From contig CAJNDT010003113.1 of the NCBI GenBank assembly GCA_905221615.1, positions 477,501 through 541,500 of the forward strand: DNA of 64,000 nt, in the 5' to 3' direction. Of this stretch, positions 46,690-62,000 are shown piece by piece (the stretch's first letter is position 1; each line of letters opens with the position of its first letter). The position numbers and the translations under genes are program-made. The notes below the pieces were generated by a model. It was given only the letters and a program-made list of their open reading frames with translations. It had not been told where the DNA came from and did not search any database. Source of the stretch: Symbiodinium sp. CCMP2592. Its lineage: Eukaryota > Sar > Dinophyceae > Suessiales > Symbiodiniaceae.

Positions 46690-49600
46690 GCCCCCGGATC
46701 GTCGGCTCAAGGGCTTTTAGGGCCGCCCCAGGGTTTTGGAGGTTAGGCCCTTGGGAGTTTCGCTTGAATCATTGAAGAGACTTAGGACTTGAGGTCTTTA
46801 GGGCTTTGGGTTCAGGGCGTCGGACTCAAGGCTTTGAGTCTTAAAGCTTGGAGTTTTTAGTGGCCTTGCGTGTTCCAGGCAACCTCCATGCTTAAACTGC
46901 CCTGATTACGTGAAGATTGTTTATTCAAGGTATCGAGGCTCTCGAAATTTTGCGTGCCGCCAAAGCCCTGGCTCCTGAGACTTTCCTCTGCCCTCTGTCT
47001 ACCCTCGCTGCCCAGCCCTCGCCCACCCCTAAACGCCACAGGCGCGACAAGAGCCGCAGTCATAGACCCCAGTACGGTAAACTCCTGCTCTGAAACCGCA
47101 GGAGCTCTTTGTGGACCTTTCTGAGGCCTGTGAATCCTTAGTCCCCCAAATGCAGGTCGCCACCTCCTTGGCATTGGTTGAGCCCTCACCTTGCTTGGCT
47201 GCCGCCGCAGACTCGCTGCTGGACACCACGGGGTGGGGGTGCAGGCCAAGTGCGTCTTCGGGCTTGGAGTTGGAACCGTCGCAGAGACTTTGCAGGAGCT
47301 TCCGAAGACTTTCAGCTTTTAACCTACAAGCACGAGTCTGCTTCGTAGATGTTTCGCACACCTTGGTTACCGCATTGAACAGAACTCGATCATCCGAGGG
47401 AAAAATGGGTTTAGCATCGAAAGCTCAGAGTTGCTTTATGCCGTCATTGGCATTGTTTCGAGTTCAGTGTGAACCAGGGCTAAAGACTACACGGTGGACA
47501 CCTTGATCCCAGATTGAGCAGGACCACAAAGCGGCCGCGGTTCAGTCGTCGGGTCAGCTGGATACAGGCTACATGTGAGATCAGTTTGGGGGGGTTTAGC
47601 GATCATTCGGAATCATTTGGAGGTGCAGCGAGAGTTCAGGTTTTGGGGTTCCGTCACTTTGTTGATTGAGCGTGTCGACCTTCTGCGGCATCGTGTGTAG
47701 TTTGATCGCGGTCGCTATCTCAAGCTCCCATGTTCCCCGTGGGCAATACTCCGGGCTCATTGTGTCCGTGCTTGGGTTTACAGGTTGATGTGCTGGACAA
47801 GGTCAGGTGCCCAACCTTCTTCCGACCTTTGAAGTTCAGCCATGCCACAACTTTGCTTAGAGTCATGTTTGAACATCCTGGACCATGGTCCTAAGCTTAT
47901 GCTTCACCGCCAAATGAAGCTGTGAATCTGAAGAGACATGCATGTACGGACATATGTACTTGCATGTGCATGTAGCTTATTATCTACGGCTAGATCCTTC
48001 AATCGTTTGCGTCCACGCTTCAGCGCATCTGCGGTCCACGTCGCAGCGGACACTCTTTGCTTTAGAACGGCATGGGATGGCCGTCATGTCTTCGGAAACA
48101 CCTCAGCACAAAACAACTATGGCCAGGTTTCGCGATTCCTGCTGCCGCCTTTGCTCATCCGCATCCCCAAGAAACGGCAACTTGCCTACTGGTGTGCCTC
48201 AGAGAGCAAATAGCCACATCCAAAAGCCCAGGAAAACACATGAAGCTAAGACGCCGCGTGCGCTTGTCGCCTTTCTACGGACAGCGGGGGCCGCTTCCGG
48301 AGTAGCTGAATTGGCCATTCTTGAGGAAGAAAGTGGGACGGAAGGCAGAGCATACAATGCCTGATCTTCGCGGCACGATGCTGATGCATGCCCACACTGA
48401 AGCTGCTCCTGCATCCCAATGAAGCTTGAACAGAGCACTTGACGCACCGATGGCAGAAAACTCGATAGGGCGTTGGAAGGGCTTCAAGGTTGAGGTGTGA
48501 GACGCTGCAGCTGATATGGCGGGGTCGGATACAAGGAAGCAGCTTCTTACTCTGGGCTCCGGTACAGAAAGGCAGATGGCCTTGACTGCTCTGCGAATCC
48601 TTCAATATACCTGAAACTAAGCGTAAGCCCTTCAAAGCAGATCTCACAGCTCAATGCTCTGAACATGGACATGACTGATTCAAGCCATGTAATCAAGGGA
48701 CCTTCGATTCGCTTTCGTCAGAGGTGTGATCGGCTGTCGGACGACTTACTTGGCGAGCGTCTTGTGGCCACCATGAAGGTGTCTCGGAAGCAGTTTAGGG
48801 TTTAGGGTACGCATGGCCAATGCATGGGTGGTAGCCAGAACTTTGGACGCTAGTACCCGCACCGCAAAACGCCCACCCCGAACAACACACATGCCTGCTC
48901 GTACCTGTATTGCTGTGACGACCGCTACCCGTTACCTCTCAGCGTTAGTGGAGGAGTTGTCTTACTATGTAGAATGAGACACAGGTCTTGTTCTTGTTAT
49001 TGCAGGTTAATCAATGTCTATTTCAGCTTGTGCTGTTCATGTGCTTACATGGGTGGTTTCCACAGCTTACATAGCGCGCCAAGAGATTGTGATAGTGGCC
49101 ACCAGAACAAACCCCAAAAAAGGCCTTGCTGATTCGGAGAACCCCGCTGCGTGACGTGTTCGCTCCCTCTGAGACCATAAGTGACTCTTTAGTTTGTCTT
49201 GTTGGGTTTAGTCGGCAATGCTCGAATGCCTCCCGAGGCCCCTGCGGGCATAGGCCTTCGGATTTATGTTGCAGGTTTCAGGTTCCAGGGGGTTGAATGA
49301 TGTAGGTCATTTACAAGAACCTTCCCAAAGAACAGGCCGGCATGGATGTGGCCAAGCGGACATTTGAGAAGGTGCTGTGCTTGCCAGGCATGGTGGGTAG
49401 GGTCGAACTGCTAAGCCCGAAACGCTTCTTTCTGGGCTGTATCTAGGCCTTTATGTACGGTTTCAGATATTGAAACTCTGAAACATGAGGGCGTTCTCCA
49501 CAGTTCAGGTTTGGGGGATAGAGAGCATCCGTTCTTTTCGATGCGGGCTTCCGGCTGGAAGGGCTTTTGGGTTTCTGGGCTCGGGCGTCAGGAGGCAGGC

Positions 49601-51999
49601 TACACCGTCCAGGGTTATGCGGATCAAATTGTATCTGCTGCTACGCGGCAGTGGACATGCAGGGCCTGAAATTGTGAAAGTTAGAAGTTGCTTTGGATTT
49701 GGATTTTCAGGGATTGAAGGCAGGGTTGGGAGCTAAGCCCTTTCCCGGAAGTGTCCGCAAAGAGCTGACCACAGCTGCACTTCGCCCGGGCTTCTCTGCC
49801 AAGCTCAAACCAGCCGAAGCGTGGTCATCCTTTGCATCGCTCTGCTTTGGCTTTCCGTGGCTGAAAACTTCGCAAGGTACCTATGCCTGAGCTTCCCTCA
49901 CGCTAAGCTGTGCGCGCCAGGGATTCCCTCTGCATGCCTTGAGCTGTACTTGTCGTCTTCTGCTGAACGGAAGTCTGTGAGGTATCTCAGTCGCGAGCTA
50001 CAGCCTGCAGCGCTGCTTAGAGCAGTAGTTATCCATATCACTGCACCTTGCAGCCCGGCGCACTTTGATTTGGGGGATCTGGATCTCCAGCCCCGCCACC
50101 AAGTTGCTCGATAATCTTAATCTCATGCTCCGAATTTGCACAAAGCCCAAAACCTTTTGGAGGTTCTGGGTTCCAAGTCTGACGAGGGCTGAGATCCTAC
50201 ATAAGGCTCCCTCGTCCCTAAAACCCAGGCCCTAATCCCACAGACCTTGAATCCGTTAGCCTCAAACCCGAGCCCCAACCCCTAGCTCAATATACCCAAA
50301 AACCATCTAAAACCCTACTTGACCCACCGATAAAGCTGAAAGCCTTCTCTTTCTGGGTCTTACTCCTCAAACCCGTACCGCTGCAGCCGAAACTAAGCGC
50401 TTAAACCTGTAAGCCCGTTAATGCTTCCTCTGAGCCGCAGAAACTCCAAATCCGGTCCTCGAGGCCGTGCAGAACTTGTTTGCGCGCCCCTGGAGCTGCG
50501 CCTGGACCAAGGGGTTTGGGACGAGGGCTTAGGGGCGGAAGGTCTAGGATTGAGTCTGGAGGTGATGTTTAGGAGCGAGGGCCTAGGAGTTTAAGGTTTA
50601 CTGTCTTGAATGACTTCGGAGTGTCGTGGGGTTGGGGGTTTAGGTTTCTCTAGGCCCTAGGATCCGCAAGCTTTACTCTTGCCGCCCGAGCAGGTGACAA
50701 AGCCGTGGGACACGACCCCAAAAGCTTACGGTAAGGTTCTTGCCCTTCTTGAGTCTTGAATTCCAGGAAAGTGTTTGTGTAACCCGACGGCCCTAGGCCC
50801 TAGGATTCAAGGTATCTGCTGCAAAAGGAGAAAACAAGACATGATCCGACAGACCGGACCATCCGTCGGAGCAGAGCACGAAACTGACCCTGCATGTCGG
50901 CAACAAGGCGTTCACTCAGTAGCTGAAGCTGTGTTAGTGAGGCTCACGGGCCAGGGTGGCGGCTGCAGGGAGAGGGGTTTAGGGTTCTGCAATGGAAGGG
51001 CGTCAGACTTGCGCTGTTGGGGGCACTCAGGCTTGTGTTGTCCTCCCAACTTGTACCTGCTTATGCATCCGGATTTCCAGGTTCGTAGTCTTGTGGAAAC
51101 TGTTTTCGGGTTGGCATTGATAACTATTCTGACGCTGCATCGAATGTTTCTCTGTGTTTGGAAAGTTTGGGGAGGAGGGTTTGAAGTCACTCAGCCCTGC
51201 TGTAAACCCTAAACCCATACATCGCAACCATTCCAAATCCGAAACCGCCTCAGCTGCTTTCGACCTGGTGTCGCTAGCCGAGGCGAAGTGGGGACTGTCT
51301 GGGCATTGACGTTTCGAAGGCCTGCATTTCCAGTACTCATGGAGCCGAAGTGCACTTCAAAGAATCCAGTTAGATTTTCGGCGTTATCGGGTTCTGAAAC
51401 GGTTTAGGCTGTTAGGTTTTTGGGGGTCCAGGTCCTTAACCCCGAAACAAGAAGTACCACAACAACTTGAGATCCAAGGCCCTTAGGCACGTAGAGTCGA
51501 AGCATAGTGCAGACTCCAGGGAATGCCAGGGCAAGCTCGAGCTCGTCGACCCTGACGATTCCCTCATAGTCCCTGTCAGTTAGTTCAACTGGTGTGGGAT
51601 TAGGGTTTAGTGCTTGCCTTTACGTAAATTTTCAACCAAGCCCTATTCTAATCATGCAGGCCCTTCTATTAATACCAAAGCGTAAACACACATCCAAACA
51701 CGCACTACAACTAACCAGGAAGGGCCAGAAAGCTGGAAGCTAAGATTCCTTGAAAGTCTGACCAGTCTGACCCCATAGTTGGTCAAGTGCCTTCGAATGA
51801 AGGTGCCTTGGGGCGTCCTCGTAGACCCAAGGGGCAGTCGTTCGGTTTGGGTCTTGCTGCGCACTTCTTGATACCATATACATACAGACACATGGACCTT
51901 TACACATATATTACACTAGACACAACATAACAGCAGAGCATGGCACAGCAAAACATGGCATAGCATCACAAGTCTCATATGTGTATGTGTGTGTACGTA
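46690..51999. other. Long spacer with telomere-type words and exon-like pieces
   Basis: No full gene. TTTAGGGTTTAGGG at 48794-48807 is two tandem telomere-type units; CCCTAAACCC at 51208 is another. 49306-49392 is exon-like (29 codons, AG before, GT after, VIYKNLPKEQAGMDVAKRTF) without a recognised family. Confidence 0.5.
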
Positions 52000-52002
52000 T
52001 GC

Positions 52003-52113
<111 letters not shown>

Positions 52114-55100
52114 TATGTGTATGTATGTATTTGGTGTCAGATCCGTGCCCGGTGCCCGATAGCAGGTGAACGCTCTCCGTTTCAGCGGCCAGGCCGTTGA
52201 GGCCCCGGCGCCAGGGGCGCGGCCTTGGCAATGCACTTCGCAGCTCGGAGAACTTTAGGATTTTTAGGCTTTTTGGGTTTTGGGTTTTGGGTTTTAGGGC
52301 TCTGTTTCGGGTGTATTCCCCTAGGGTGTCGGGTCTAGGCTATTGAAGGCGATGCCCGCTCGAGCCGAGGTGTTCCTGGCGCAATGTTCCGCAGATCAAG
52401 AACTGTGAGCTGTGCCGAGCACAGCGGCAGAAGCGTTCGGTCGAGGCCAGCCGACAATTTCAATGCAGGGTTCAGTCCTGAAGCTTGGGTGTAGTTCAGG
52501 TTCAACCGTGCAAAATCCTATCGATAGAAAGACCTATACCCTTGACTCCCGAAACCCTGTAGCTCCTAGGTCCTAGATTCCACTCGGCCGGAGCCCATGC
52601 AGGTTAAGCCAGCGGCTCGGTGCGAGTCGCACCTCGGCCTCGGACATTAGGTCGATCGAGGGGCATCCTTTGTGCGGTATACGGGCTTGCTGCCAGTCAG
52701 GGCTCCGTTTACGGCTACGACAAGAACATACAGCAGCTCTTGCAACCGGGAGACGCAAAAGTAAGCTCACATCGCGCGAGTTCTTTCACCAGTGCGACAA
52801 ACTCACAGCAAAGCCCAAGTGACAACATCTCCAACATCCGAGACCCTCGCAGGTCTAAGTGCCCCTTAAACTAATTCCTGTCGCTGCATTTCCGTGTGCT
52901 CAAACTCGTAGCTTCATCACCTTACCTTCGCAAGCCGCAGCGTTCGCACATCCCAGCACCACCTACAAAAGCTTGGCTCCAATCCTAAATCTCGTGGATA
53001 GAACCCAAAAGCTTCACTCGGCGATTCCGACCCGTGTTCCATCAATGTCTTGCGAAGCCCCTCGACACCCTCTCGCCAGTCGCGAAATGCAAACCTCAAA
53101 CGTTACAGCCAAGTTTGGACCGGGTCTCGCCCGAACTGTACATCCTCTCGATCCATATGTAGTTCGGTTCAGTTTAATCTAGGGACCCAAATATTTACCA
53201 ATACTATTGTGGGGATCCTGATTAAAATTATACTGTAATTGGCCCCGAACTCCTATTCTAATTTTTATGGCCCGTATATTCGGCTTGGGACGGCTCCTTT
53301 CGTGGAGGGCTCGGAGAGTTTAGATTCTCGCCGGTACCGGCCAACAGCCAGCCTTCCCCCAGAAGCGTTCGAAAGAGTGCTTCCATGGACTGCCCGGCTA
53401 ACTTAGTGTATTCTGGTGGTTCGACTATGGTATCCTCCAAACCCGGTTCTAATTATTAATATGAGGGCTGATCCAGGGCCCGATATAAGACTTCAGTCTT
53501 GGAAACTCTGAGTCTTTGGACGCAGTGAAATTAAAGTAGAAAGATAACAATACATGTGCCAAAACCCTAGTCTATTTATTCAGGCCCCTGTGTCAAAAAA
53601 CAACGGAAGTCGAGGTTGGGATGGTGGCCCATCAACTTGGACCGTGAACTGCTGCTTGACAAGCGCCAGTCTTGCTGGCCGAAATAGTTCTTAAGATCAT
53701 TCGTTTTTTTGTTTGGGTAGGTGCGGGTGGTTGCATTTGTTTGTGCACGCTTATGAGGCCGCAGCATGGCATTGATTTTCATTCTTGTCATTCGGCAGTC
53801 TTGAGATATTGCTGGGAGTTGTGAGTTTCACGACCCTGATTCCGAACCTGAAGCTTGTCTCAAAAGCTTTTTGGGGGGTTGGAGCTGGAAGGTTCGTGGT
53901 TGTGTAGTGTATAACACGAGCAAAGACTTCCCGGTCGGGTAGCTCTTTAGCGATCTTCAGCGAACAGAATCGGTCGTGCTAGGCCCGTAATGCGACCCAC
54001 AGGGAGGGTTCTCTAGACTTCTCGGGTAGCAGGGATGTCCGAAGGTTTTCAAGGCTAAGCCTGGTAAGTCGGTGAAGGGTCTAAGGTTCTCCTTGCGACC
54101 CTTACTCGAGTGCTTTGACCTGCTTCAGGCAGCATGAACAGCGCTCTTCGGGCGGCGTTTGCCGGCTTTGTGGTGAGGAGAAGGCATGGGCAGAGAAACA
54201 TTCGTCTTCGCAGGGTTTGGTGTTAAGGATTTGGCCGATGTCGGTGTTCCAGACCATCTCTGGTTATGCTGGAGCCCTAAAGCTTCTAACCGGGATTGCT
54301 ATTTCTGAATTCGTGGCTCCCGTAAAGGCCTGACCAAAAGTTGGATGATCACAGCCCCAGACTTTCCATCACAGTCGTTTCTTTCTCGCAGTTGTCTGTT
54401 GTGCATTTTGGGTTCGTGTTTGCCCCCGCTCGTACACTTTGCTCCGTTTTCCTCTCACACGGCTTCCTTCCCTCTCAACTAGCTTGCTTTTTCCTGTCCT
54501 CGGAACTCGTCATCTCTGGAACGAGACAGGGTTCCACACGGTGCTTGTTTCATCTTCGGCGCACGGTTGGCTTGTCCGTCGGCTTCGCACCTGTATCTAG
54601 CGCCACAGGCGCTCATCAGGCGTCGCAAGACTTTCAAGACAGAATGTCTGGGTGGAATTTGGAATATCTTCCTGGTTGCAATTTGGGCCTCTTGAGAGCC
54701 TTGGCTGTTCTGTGCCAGGTGGTTTGCACCTTCGACTTCAGCGATGCTGCGGCTTTCGAGGAGCTATGCATGAACTCCGTTGCTCGCTTTCTCTCGGCCA
54801 CCAATTTCAATGCTGAGACAGCTTCGCCTCCCGCTGCTTGTATTTTCGAAACTGCTGCTGCTCCCACTCCTTACATTTTTGCAACGAGGCTTGGGCTTGG
54901 TACATGCGTTTTTGCTTCCCTTTCTGTGGCCCCTTATTCACTCACTCATGCCCGAAATGCCAAGTGCTAGGCAAATTTGGATTGATTTGCTAGACACAAT
55001 GCGCTCAAAGCTGGTCCCGTAGCCTTGCTTCGTTTGCATACAGGGATGTCGCATGGCCAGGATCAAGACTTCGGCTTGTGCGACTTAATTAGTCTGCAGG

Positions 55101-57939
55101 TGTACATTCAGCCAGTGAGGTTGTAGGGATTACGAACCAATCGTTGGAGTCACCTGCTTTGTAGCGAACCCGAATTTCCTTGCCGGCGTCTGAGAAAGAC
55201 TTTCAGGAGCAGCAGCGAGTGGTGGAGCGCACTTTCGAGACAACCATCACATGCCACCCGGATTCAAAGCAAAACCCTGCACTCGCTGAACCCGACCAGC
55301 TCGAGTACAAGCTCGAGCACTTGCAACTCCAAGGGCTGCAGCGCAGCCCACCCCCTCCCCGAGCACGTCGAAGGTTCAGTCTCAAATCTGCGGGTTTGCC
55401 AAACCCCACACCCAAAGCCTCAGGCAGTGTCCCGAACCCGCAATGGGCAAGAAGAAGTCCGGACTAGGCGACTGCCGCATGAACGCCCTGGCAGTTTGGT
55501 GGCGATTGTCCGGCACTTCTGCTGCACAACTCTTTCAGGGCTTCTTACGGCGGTAGGGGTTTGGGTTTAAGGTTTGTTTGTTGATGGTTTCTGTGCGTGG
55601 TTTCTGCCGTTCGGCTGGGTTCCTGATACATAACACCCTCATGTGTGCCCTGAACAAAGGTTTCTTTCTGAGCAGGGTGGGGCAAATAACCCCAAGCCAA
55701 CGTTCTGGCACATCACTTAGACTTAGACGCAACTCTGCAGTTCTTCATGCCCGCAGATCGACTTCCTGGACCCGGGGTACCGAGGTACCACTCCGATGGT
55801 GAAACCTTGACTCTCTACACATTGACAAGCCTTGACCTGTAAGACTTGAACCCTGAACTCCACAACCCCAAACCCCCAAAACCCAACACAAACCCAGAAC
55901 CTTATGTGAAATCTTAACTACACCTGAAACCCCTGCAACGCCTTAAGTCCACCCCGTAAACACGAAAACAAGCTCAGACCCCCAAAGCGATCTAAGCCCT
56001 CATCCTAAATCGAAGCACAGGTCCTGACGGCCTTGCAGTCGACACCCGGCCCTTTGCGCCAACTGCCAGCCAAACTGCCTGGGGAGGCCTTCAGTATGAA
56101 GCTTTCAGCTGTGAAGCCCTTCCGATGCTGCGCAGACCGCAGTTGACATCCCGAACATAGCTTGCTCTGGACCCTGGATTCCCGACTCTCTTCGGAGGCC
56201 TGGTTTTGGTTAATTAGAGCAGAACCTGGGCCTAGGCCCTCAACCTGCATGCCGTACCTGAATTCGGCTCTTAAGTGCCCTCCGCTGTCCAGGCTCGAAG
56301 CACCAAGCAGTCTTCTTCTTGGGGTATGAGCCGCTTTGTTCTGAGCTGAAGCTCGTGGTTTAGGCATGTTCAGGGAGCTGGGCTCGCGGTCCTGCGTTTA
56401 CCGCTACAACCTTGGCTTACGAAGCGGACGGATGTGTGGACTACTGCCTGCATCGGTGTTCTACATCTCTACATCAGCAGAGGGGAGGAATACTTGTAGC
56501 AGGAAGAGAACCTTGCCTAAGTATGTTAGGTGTTAAAACAAATCCCACGGTTCACATTGTTCTCCTCATTTCTGTTGAAAGTAAACCTGGGCCTGTGTTC
56601 CTGACCAGTAGACCGAAACAGTTCTGCATGGCCTTGGGGCTAAAGTGCGGTCGTCCTCACATTCCAAACCTCAAAGACTCGTCAAGATGGTGCATCCTCT
56701 GAGTTGAGAAACGACCCACATGCGAGTTTCCGAAAGTTCGGGGTACCTTATTTTGGGGTCCTTATAACAATACAAGGACCCTATATACTTTTTCGGGTAC
56801 AGTATAAGCGGCCCCAGGGTCTCAAATGGCTCCGAGCAAAGCGCGGCAAAAACGAAATGTCGACATGGCCCCAATGTGCAGACGTACTTGGAGCCTTGAG
56901 CAACGAAAACCCGAGAGGAGAGACTCAAGGCTTTTTTCAGGATCTGGTAGGTGTCTGACCCTTCTCCGAAAAACATGTCAGCTAGGGTCATATGTGGGGT
57001 CATCATGAAGAAGCCGTCAATAAGGCTCTGTTTTACCCGTGACCGTGAGGTTCCCGGTTATGTTCGAACCTCTCCAGCACAAGAAATCGTGACCCGTCCG
57101 ACTCAAAAACAAGCTAGAAAAACCCAAACCCGTAACCCGCTAGCCAAAAACCTTGGCATCGGAAGACCAACAGTTTCACTGCGTCCTCGGTCGTTCTCGT
57201 GCCTGCGGGATCCCCCAAACCATATATGGGATGCTTCACCCCAAGACCAAACATGTGTCCTAGGCCGGTCCACAGACATATAGGGTATCTCTGCGCATGA
57301 ACAGAAAATTCCGTCGCTGAGGATTGGCCTGGCGGCTGGCGAGGCAGATGCGGCAACCCAAAGTTTTGAGCACATCGGGTCGCTGGTTGAATTCTGGAAC
57401 CCCCCCTGGCCTCCCTGAAGCCGTTCGCGAGCCGATGACCCCCAGCAAATAACACCTACCCAAGCGCAAACCTCTCACTAAAGAATGACCTGCAACTGTC
57501 TGGTGTGTCGTACGATTTATGCATATGTGTATCTCTGTGTGCGTGTGTGCCTCTGTGTCTGTGTGTGTGTGTGTGTTGGAGACAGGAGGATCTTAAAGTT
57601 TTGGATTTATGAAGACTATATCGAGGGGAGGCTCGAAGTCTTGGCTTTGGACGAAGTATGGGTTTTTGGTGAGGTATAAAGGGGGGGATGTTTTTATTCA
57701 TTTTCGCGGCTTACCAAAGCAGGGAGTTTGCAGTCTAAGAAAGGCGGTGGGGTTCTCCCGCAACACTACAAGCCCCCACCCCCTCATAGTCCTCCTAAAT
57801 CCAGGAGGACTACAGCCCTCACACTCTTCCTAATCCCAGGACTACAACCCCCCCCCCCCCCTTCCCCCTCCCTTCCCCCCCCTTCCCCGTTCCCACCCCC
57901 CCTGAAACTGCTCGCCCGGGATCCTAGGTATGTAGTCAT
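52114..57939. other. Spacer, no gene recognised
   Basis: Open frames lack recognisable motifs. GGGTTTTGGG-type words near 52270, an 8-bp hairpin GGGTCCTT...AAGGACCC at 56756-56781, a short (GT)n near 57560, and a C-rich tract at 57847-57902. Confidence 0.5.
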
Positions 57940-58005
57940 GTAATTGCAATGTACTGCAATGCAATGCAATGGTATAGTATGGTATGAGTATCCAACTATG
58001 TGTGA

Positions 58006-58252
<247 letters not shown>

Positions 58253-59004
58253 CTGCTTATGATTATTTTTCGTATGTGCATGTGTATGTACACAACACAA
58301 GTGAACGGACATCACGGATGCACATGTGTGGCTATCCTTGATGCGCGACTGGACTTGTCTGTGTGGACCCATTATGGTAGCCCTGCATCGCAGGTGGTCA
58401 AGTTCCGATCGCGTTCGAGTGATCTTCACTCGAGGACCTTGGGGACTTGGGGTCAGAAGCTGCAGCAGCGCTTCCGGCTCGACTCAAGGTTCGCACACTC
58501 CCGGAAGCTCTGAGAGACATAGGTTTGAGGGTTGCAGAGTGTTTAACCGAAGAAGTCTAATCCCACAGGCGAAATAAAACTTAACTGCGTGTACCTAGCC
58601 AACCTTAATACAAGAAAAAGGCAATGCAGGGTCCATAGCGGCATCTTTATTGTCTTGGTTGCCTTCGGAAGGGGCTTTCCTTTGTTCGAATGCGTGGGTT
58701 GCAAATAGCACGCTCTTCAACCTGGAACTCCCGAGGTGAACTGTGCCATTGCCGTGTTGCCTGCATCCAATATGTCGACAACATGCCCGACTGAAGTCAT
58801 GAGGTCATGAGGTCCGACAGCGTTGCATGTGACCGAGTTTCGGCTCTCCAACGGTACTGTAGCAATACTACTTCTAACCCACTAAAAACCCTGGACCCCT
58901 GTGCCCTAAACCTCAATCGGCAAGCTTCAACATCCCCAAACCTGGAAAACCCTGACCCGAACCCTCATACTAACTACAATACTTCTAACCCACGCGCATA
59001 TATT

Positions 59005-59036
<32 letters not shown>

Positions 59037-62000
59037 CGCGGGCCTCGGTAACTGGAAATACTGTTCCTTAGACCTTAGATAGTATAGAAACACACCAAGT
59101 CCCAGCGAAAGCTCGGACTTAGTTGTTCCGTTTTTGGAAGCCTCCTTAAACGACTACACTGATATATAGTTCCTTATTAAGCCCTGAAATCCTCAACCCT
59201 AAATCCTACAACCCAAAGCCCCTGAACCCTACATCCTGAAACCCAGCTCGGCCCCCCTTAGCCTCCGAGAGTCCAGGATCCAGTTCGAGCAGCTCTCTCC
59301 AAATCTCACGGAGCGTATGGGGCTCGTGAAATTCGAGGTCCTTCGGGGCTCCTTTATGGTTTGTTTCAGATTTCTATACAAGGCTTATATGCGGTTCTAT
59401 GGCGGTTCATCAGCCTTTATGTGGTTCTCTCGGGTTTCATACGGGAGGTTATCTCGGGTTTCGGGTGCAATTGCGTCATATTCGCCATGGCGTGCACGGT
59501 TGCAGACTTTTTCGGATTGGGCGGAGTTGAGGCGAAATCATGAAATGATACATGTCACAACGAGACCCGAAACTCTAAACTTCATAATTACCCTGAAATC
59601 TAATCGTTGGTTTCTGTGTCACTGGTTCTTTGGTTAGCGTCTTCGTAGAGTTTCGAGCTAGGGATAAAATGTTTAGGTTCTAGGATCCGCAACACTTAAC
59701 GCATAAGGCCGGAATTCTGAATCAGAACTTCCCCCTATAACAGAGTCCCTATATACAGTCAATCCGAAAGCCTGTTCTACGTTGCACGGCGCGTATATTC
59801 AGGATGTTTGAGTTCGACTGCCCGGCTCAGGATGCGCAAAGCCTTCGCAAGCTTGATGCGCGCACACATAAACGAAAGCACTGTAAACCCTAGATGCAAC
59901 ATCTCTAAAACAGCTCGTATCTTGAAGTCCTCAGACCGGGATAGCCGGCCCTGTAATTCAATCCAGCCATATCGTTCCCAACAGTTCAAACACCGCAAAC
60001 ACTCAAGTGGAGGTGGACATCACCAACACACACATCCTGGCCGAGCTCAAGTCAAAGCTGGACCGGTGACGACTGCAGAGTTTTCTCCACCTGTTTCTGG
60101 GTTGGCTGCCAAGAGGGTTGTTTAACCATCTTCGAGTCGGGAGCATCGGATTTCTAGAACATTGTTTTGGGCCTGCGATAGCCTTTACGGCTCTGCTACG
60201 ACAGCATGCTTCCTTCCCAAAGCCCTCTTTGCACTTTCAACCCTGTCCGGCATTGGATTCAGCCTTGGGTGGGGCTTGTTGTCAGGACAGTGTGTATATG
60301 AAGATCCCATGCAAAAGTCGGTTCTAGTAGGCTTTGTGGCCAATACACCAGCAGACTCGGCGGAAGGCGAGCAGGCTTTAAAGATGGAGGGTTCCAGACC
60401 AGAGCTTAAGCATTTATGTGCGGGTTCAGGGCTTGAGGTTTCAAGGGTTGGTGGTGGCTCTAGCAATACGCATGGCAGCGCTTCTCGTGGTCCGCTTTTG
60501 TATTGCAGACATGGAGTGTTCAGAGCTTTGCAGGTCTTGTGTGTTCTCTGCTCAATCCTAAACCAAGTCTTTAAACCGCAGGAGCACCGTGGGTGCATTG
60601 AGATGCTTGGGTAGCCTGAGCTCCGGCCCCACATCCCCCACGCACACTCCGCACCCCAAATCCAGAAACACACTTTGGTGTAGTTGGGTTTAGGCGTTTA
60701 ACTGGGGTTTAGAGGGCTCAAGGGCTCGGAGTTCAGGGGTTTCGGGCCCTGCTTCTGAAGGGCCCAGCGGACCCACTCCAACTTGGCAGACAGGACCTGA
60801 GAACCAATCGCCTTCTGGGACCAGTTGCAGGCACCGCGATTTGGAGGTCAAGGTTTTATGGGTTTGGCGGGATTTAAGGTGTTGCGGGGCTTGATGTCAC
60901 GGGGTTTCCTGGATCTTATGGGTTTAGGTTTCGGGCCTTTTGTATGAGGGCTGCTTTTCTGGCTACAGGAGAGCTTCAGTTTGAGTCTTGTGTCTTGCAA
61001 CCTGTGATGCCGTGGCTGTTGAACCTGAGATGAAGCTGCAAAACAATGTTACACTTGTTAATTCGTAGTTGATTCGTTGAGATCAAGAGCAAATACCCAT
61101 CAATCCCAGAAGCCTGGAGAGGGCCCAAGTCGTGTCGCACATCGCACGGCATAAAGATTCATTAAGATCATTTCGGCCTGCACCTCATGCCCCCCCAACG
61201 CTAGGTACCCAGTCCTACCACAAATTGCTTTGACCAACTTTATTGCTCGAAAGGTTTACGCTTCAGGACTTCATAGTTATACTTTGCAAAACACCCTGCG
61301 ACATGCCTGTGCAACGCCTTCAACTAACGACTGCAGGCACGCCTCTCAAGCGGCGGGACAAGCTGCTGCGTTCCTTGTCGAGTTCGATCGAATAACGCAT
61401 CTGAGGAACTCTTCAAGGCCATGACGATCCTAGTCCCAACACCCTGAACACCCCTAAAACTCCTGCATAGAAATCTTCGAGAGTCCCATATAGAAACTTG
61501 ATCCCTTCAAACTCCCCAACCATCCGCAAACCCCATGAGACTTGAAGCATTCTGAAGGCTTTAGGTCTCCCAGCAGAACCCTTGATTTGGTGTTGGTGTC
61601 TCCTGTATTGCACTGAAAAACATGGAAACAGGGGCGTCTTTACTGTTAAGTCTGTCACGTGCTTACCGGAGAACTTAATTAGTTGCTTATCATCCTCAGC
61701 CCTGCTACCGTCAGACCAAGACACTCACTATCCAGTTAACGTCTTGACGCTGTTGGCTTTCGGGATTTACGGTTTTCGGGTTTAGTGTCAAAGCCGAAGC
61801 AATGCGCAGAGATGATAAAGTGCAGGAGACCGTTCACGACAAGGAACAGTCCGGAGTCAAGAACTCTGCAGCACTAAACGCCTCAGTCTGCTAGTGTTGA
61901 ACCCTGAGCTCCAAATGCGCCACCTCAGGCCCTGATACCTGTGGCCCCAGCCAAAAGCGCAAAGTTACCATGCTGTCTTCGCGAGCCACATACACAGACA

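Noticed and set aside
57040-57075. TTCGAACC word recalling a tRNA T-loop
   Set aside because: No acceptor, D or anticodon arms around it.
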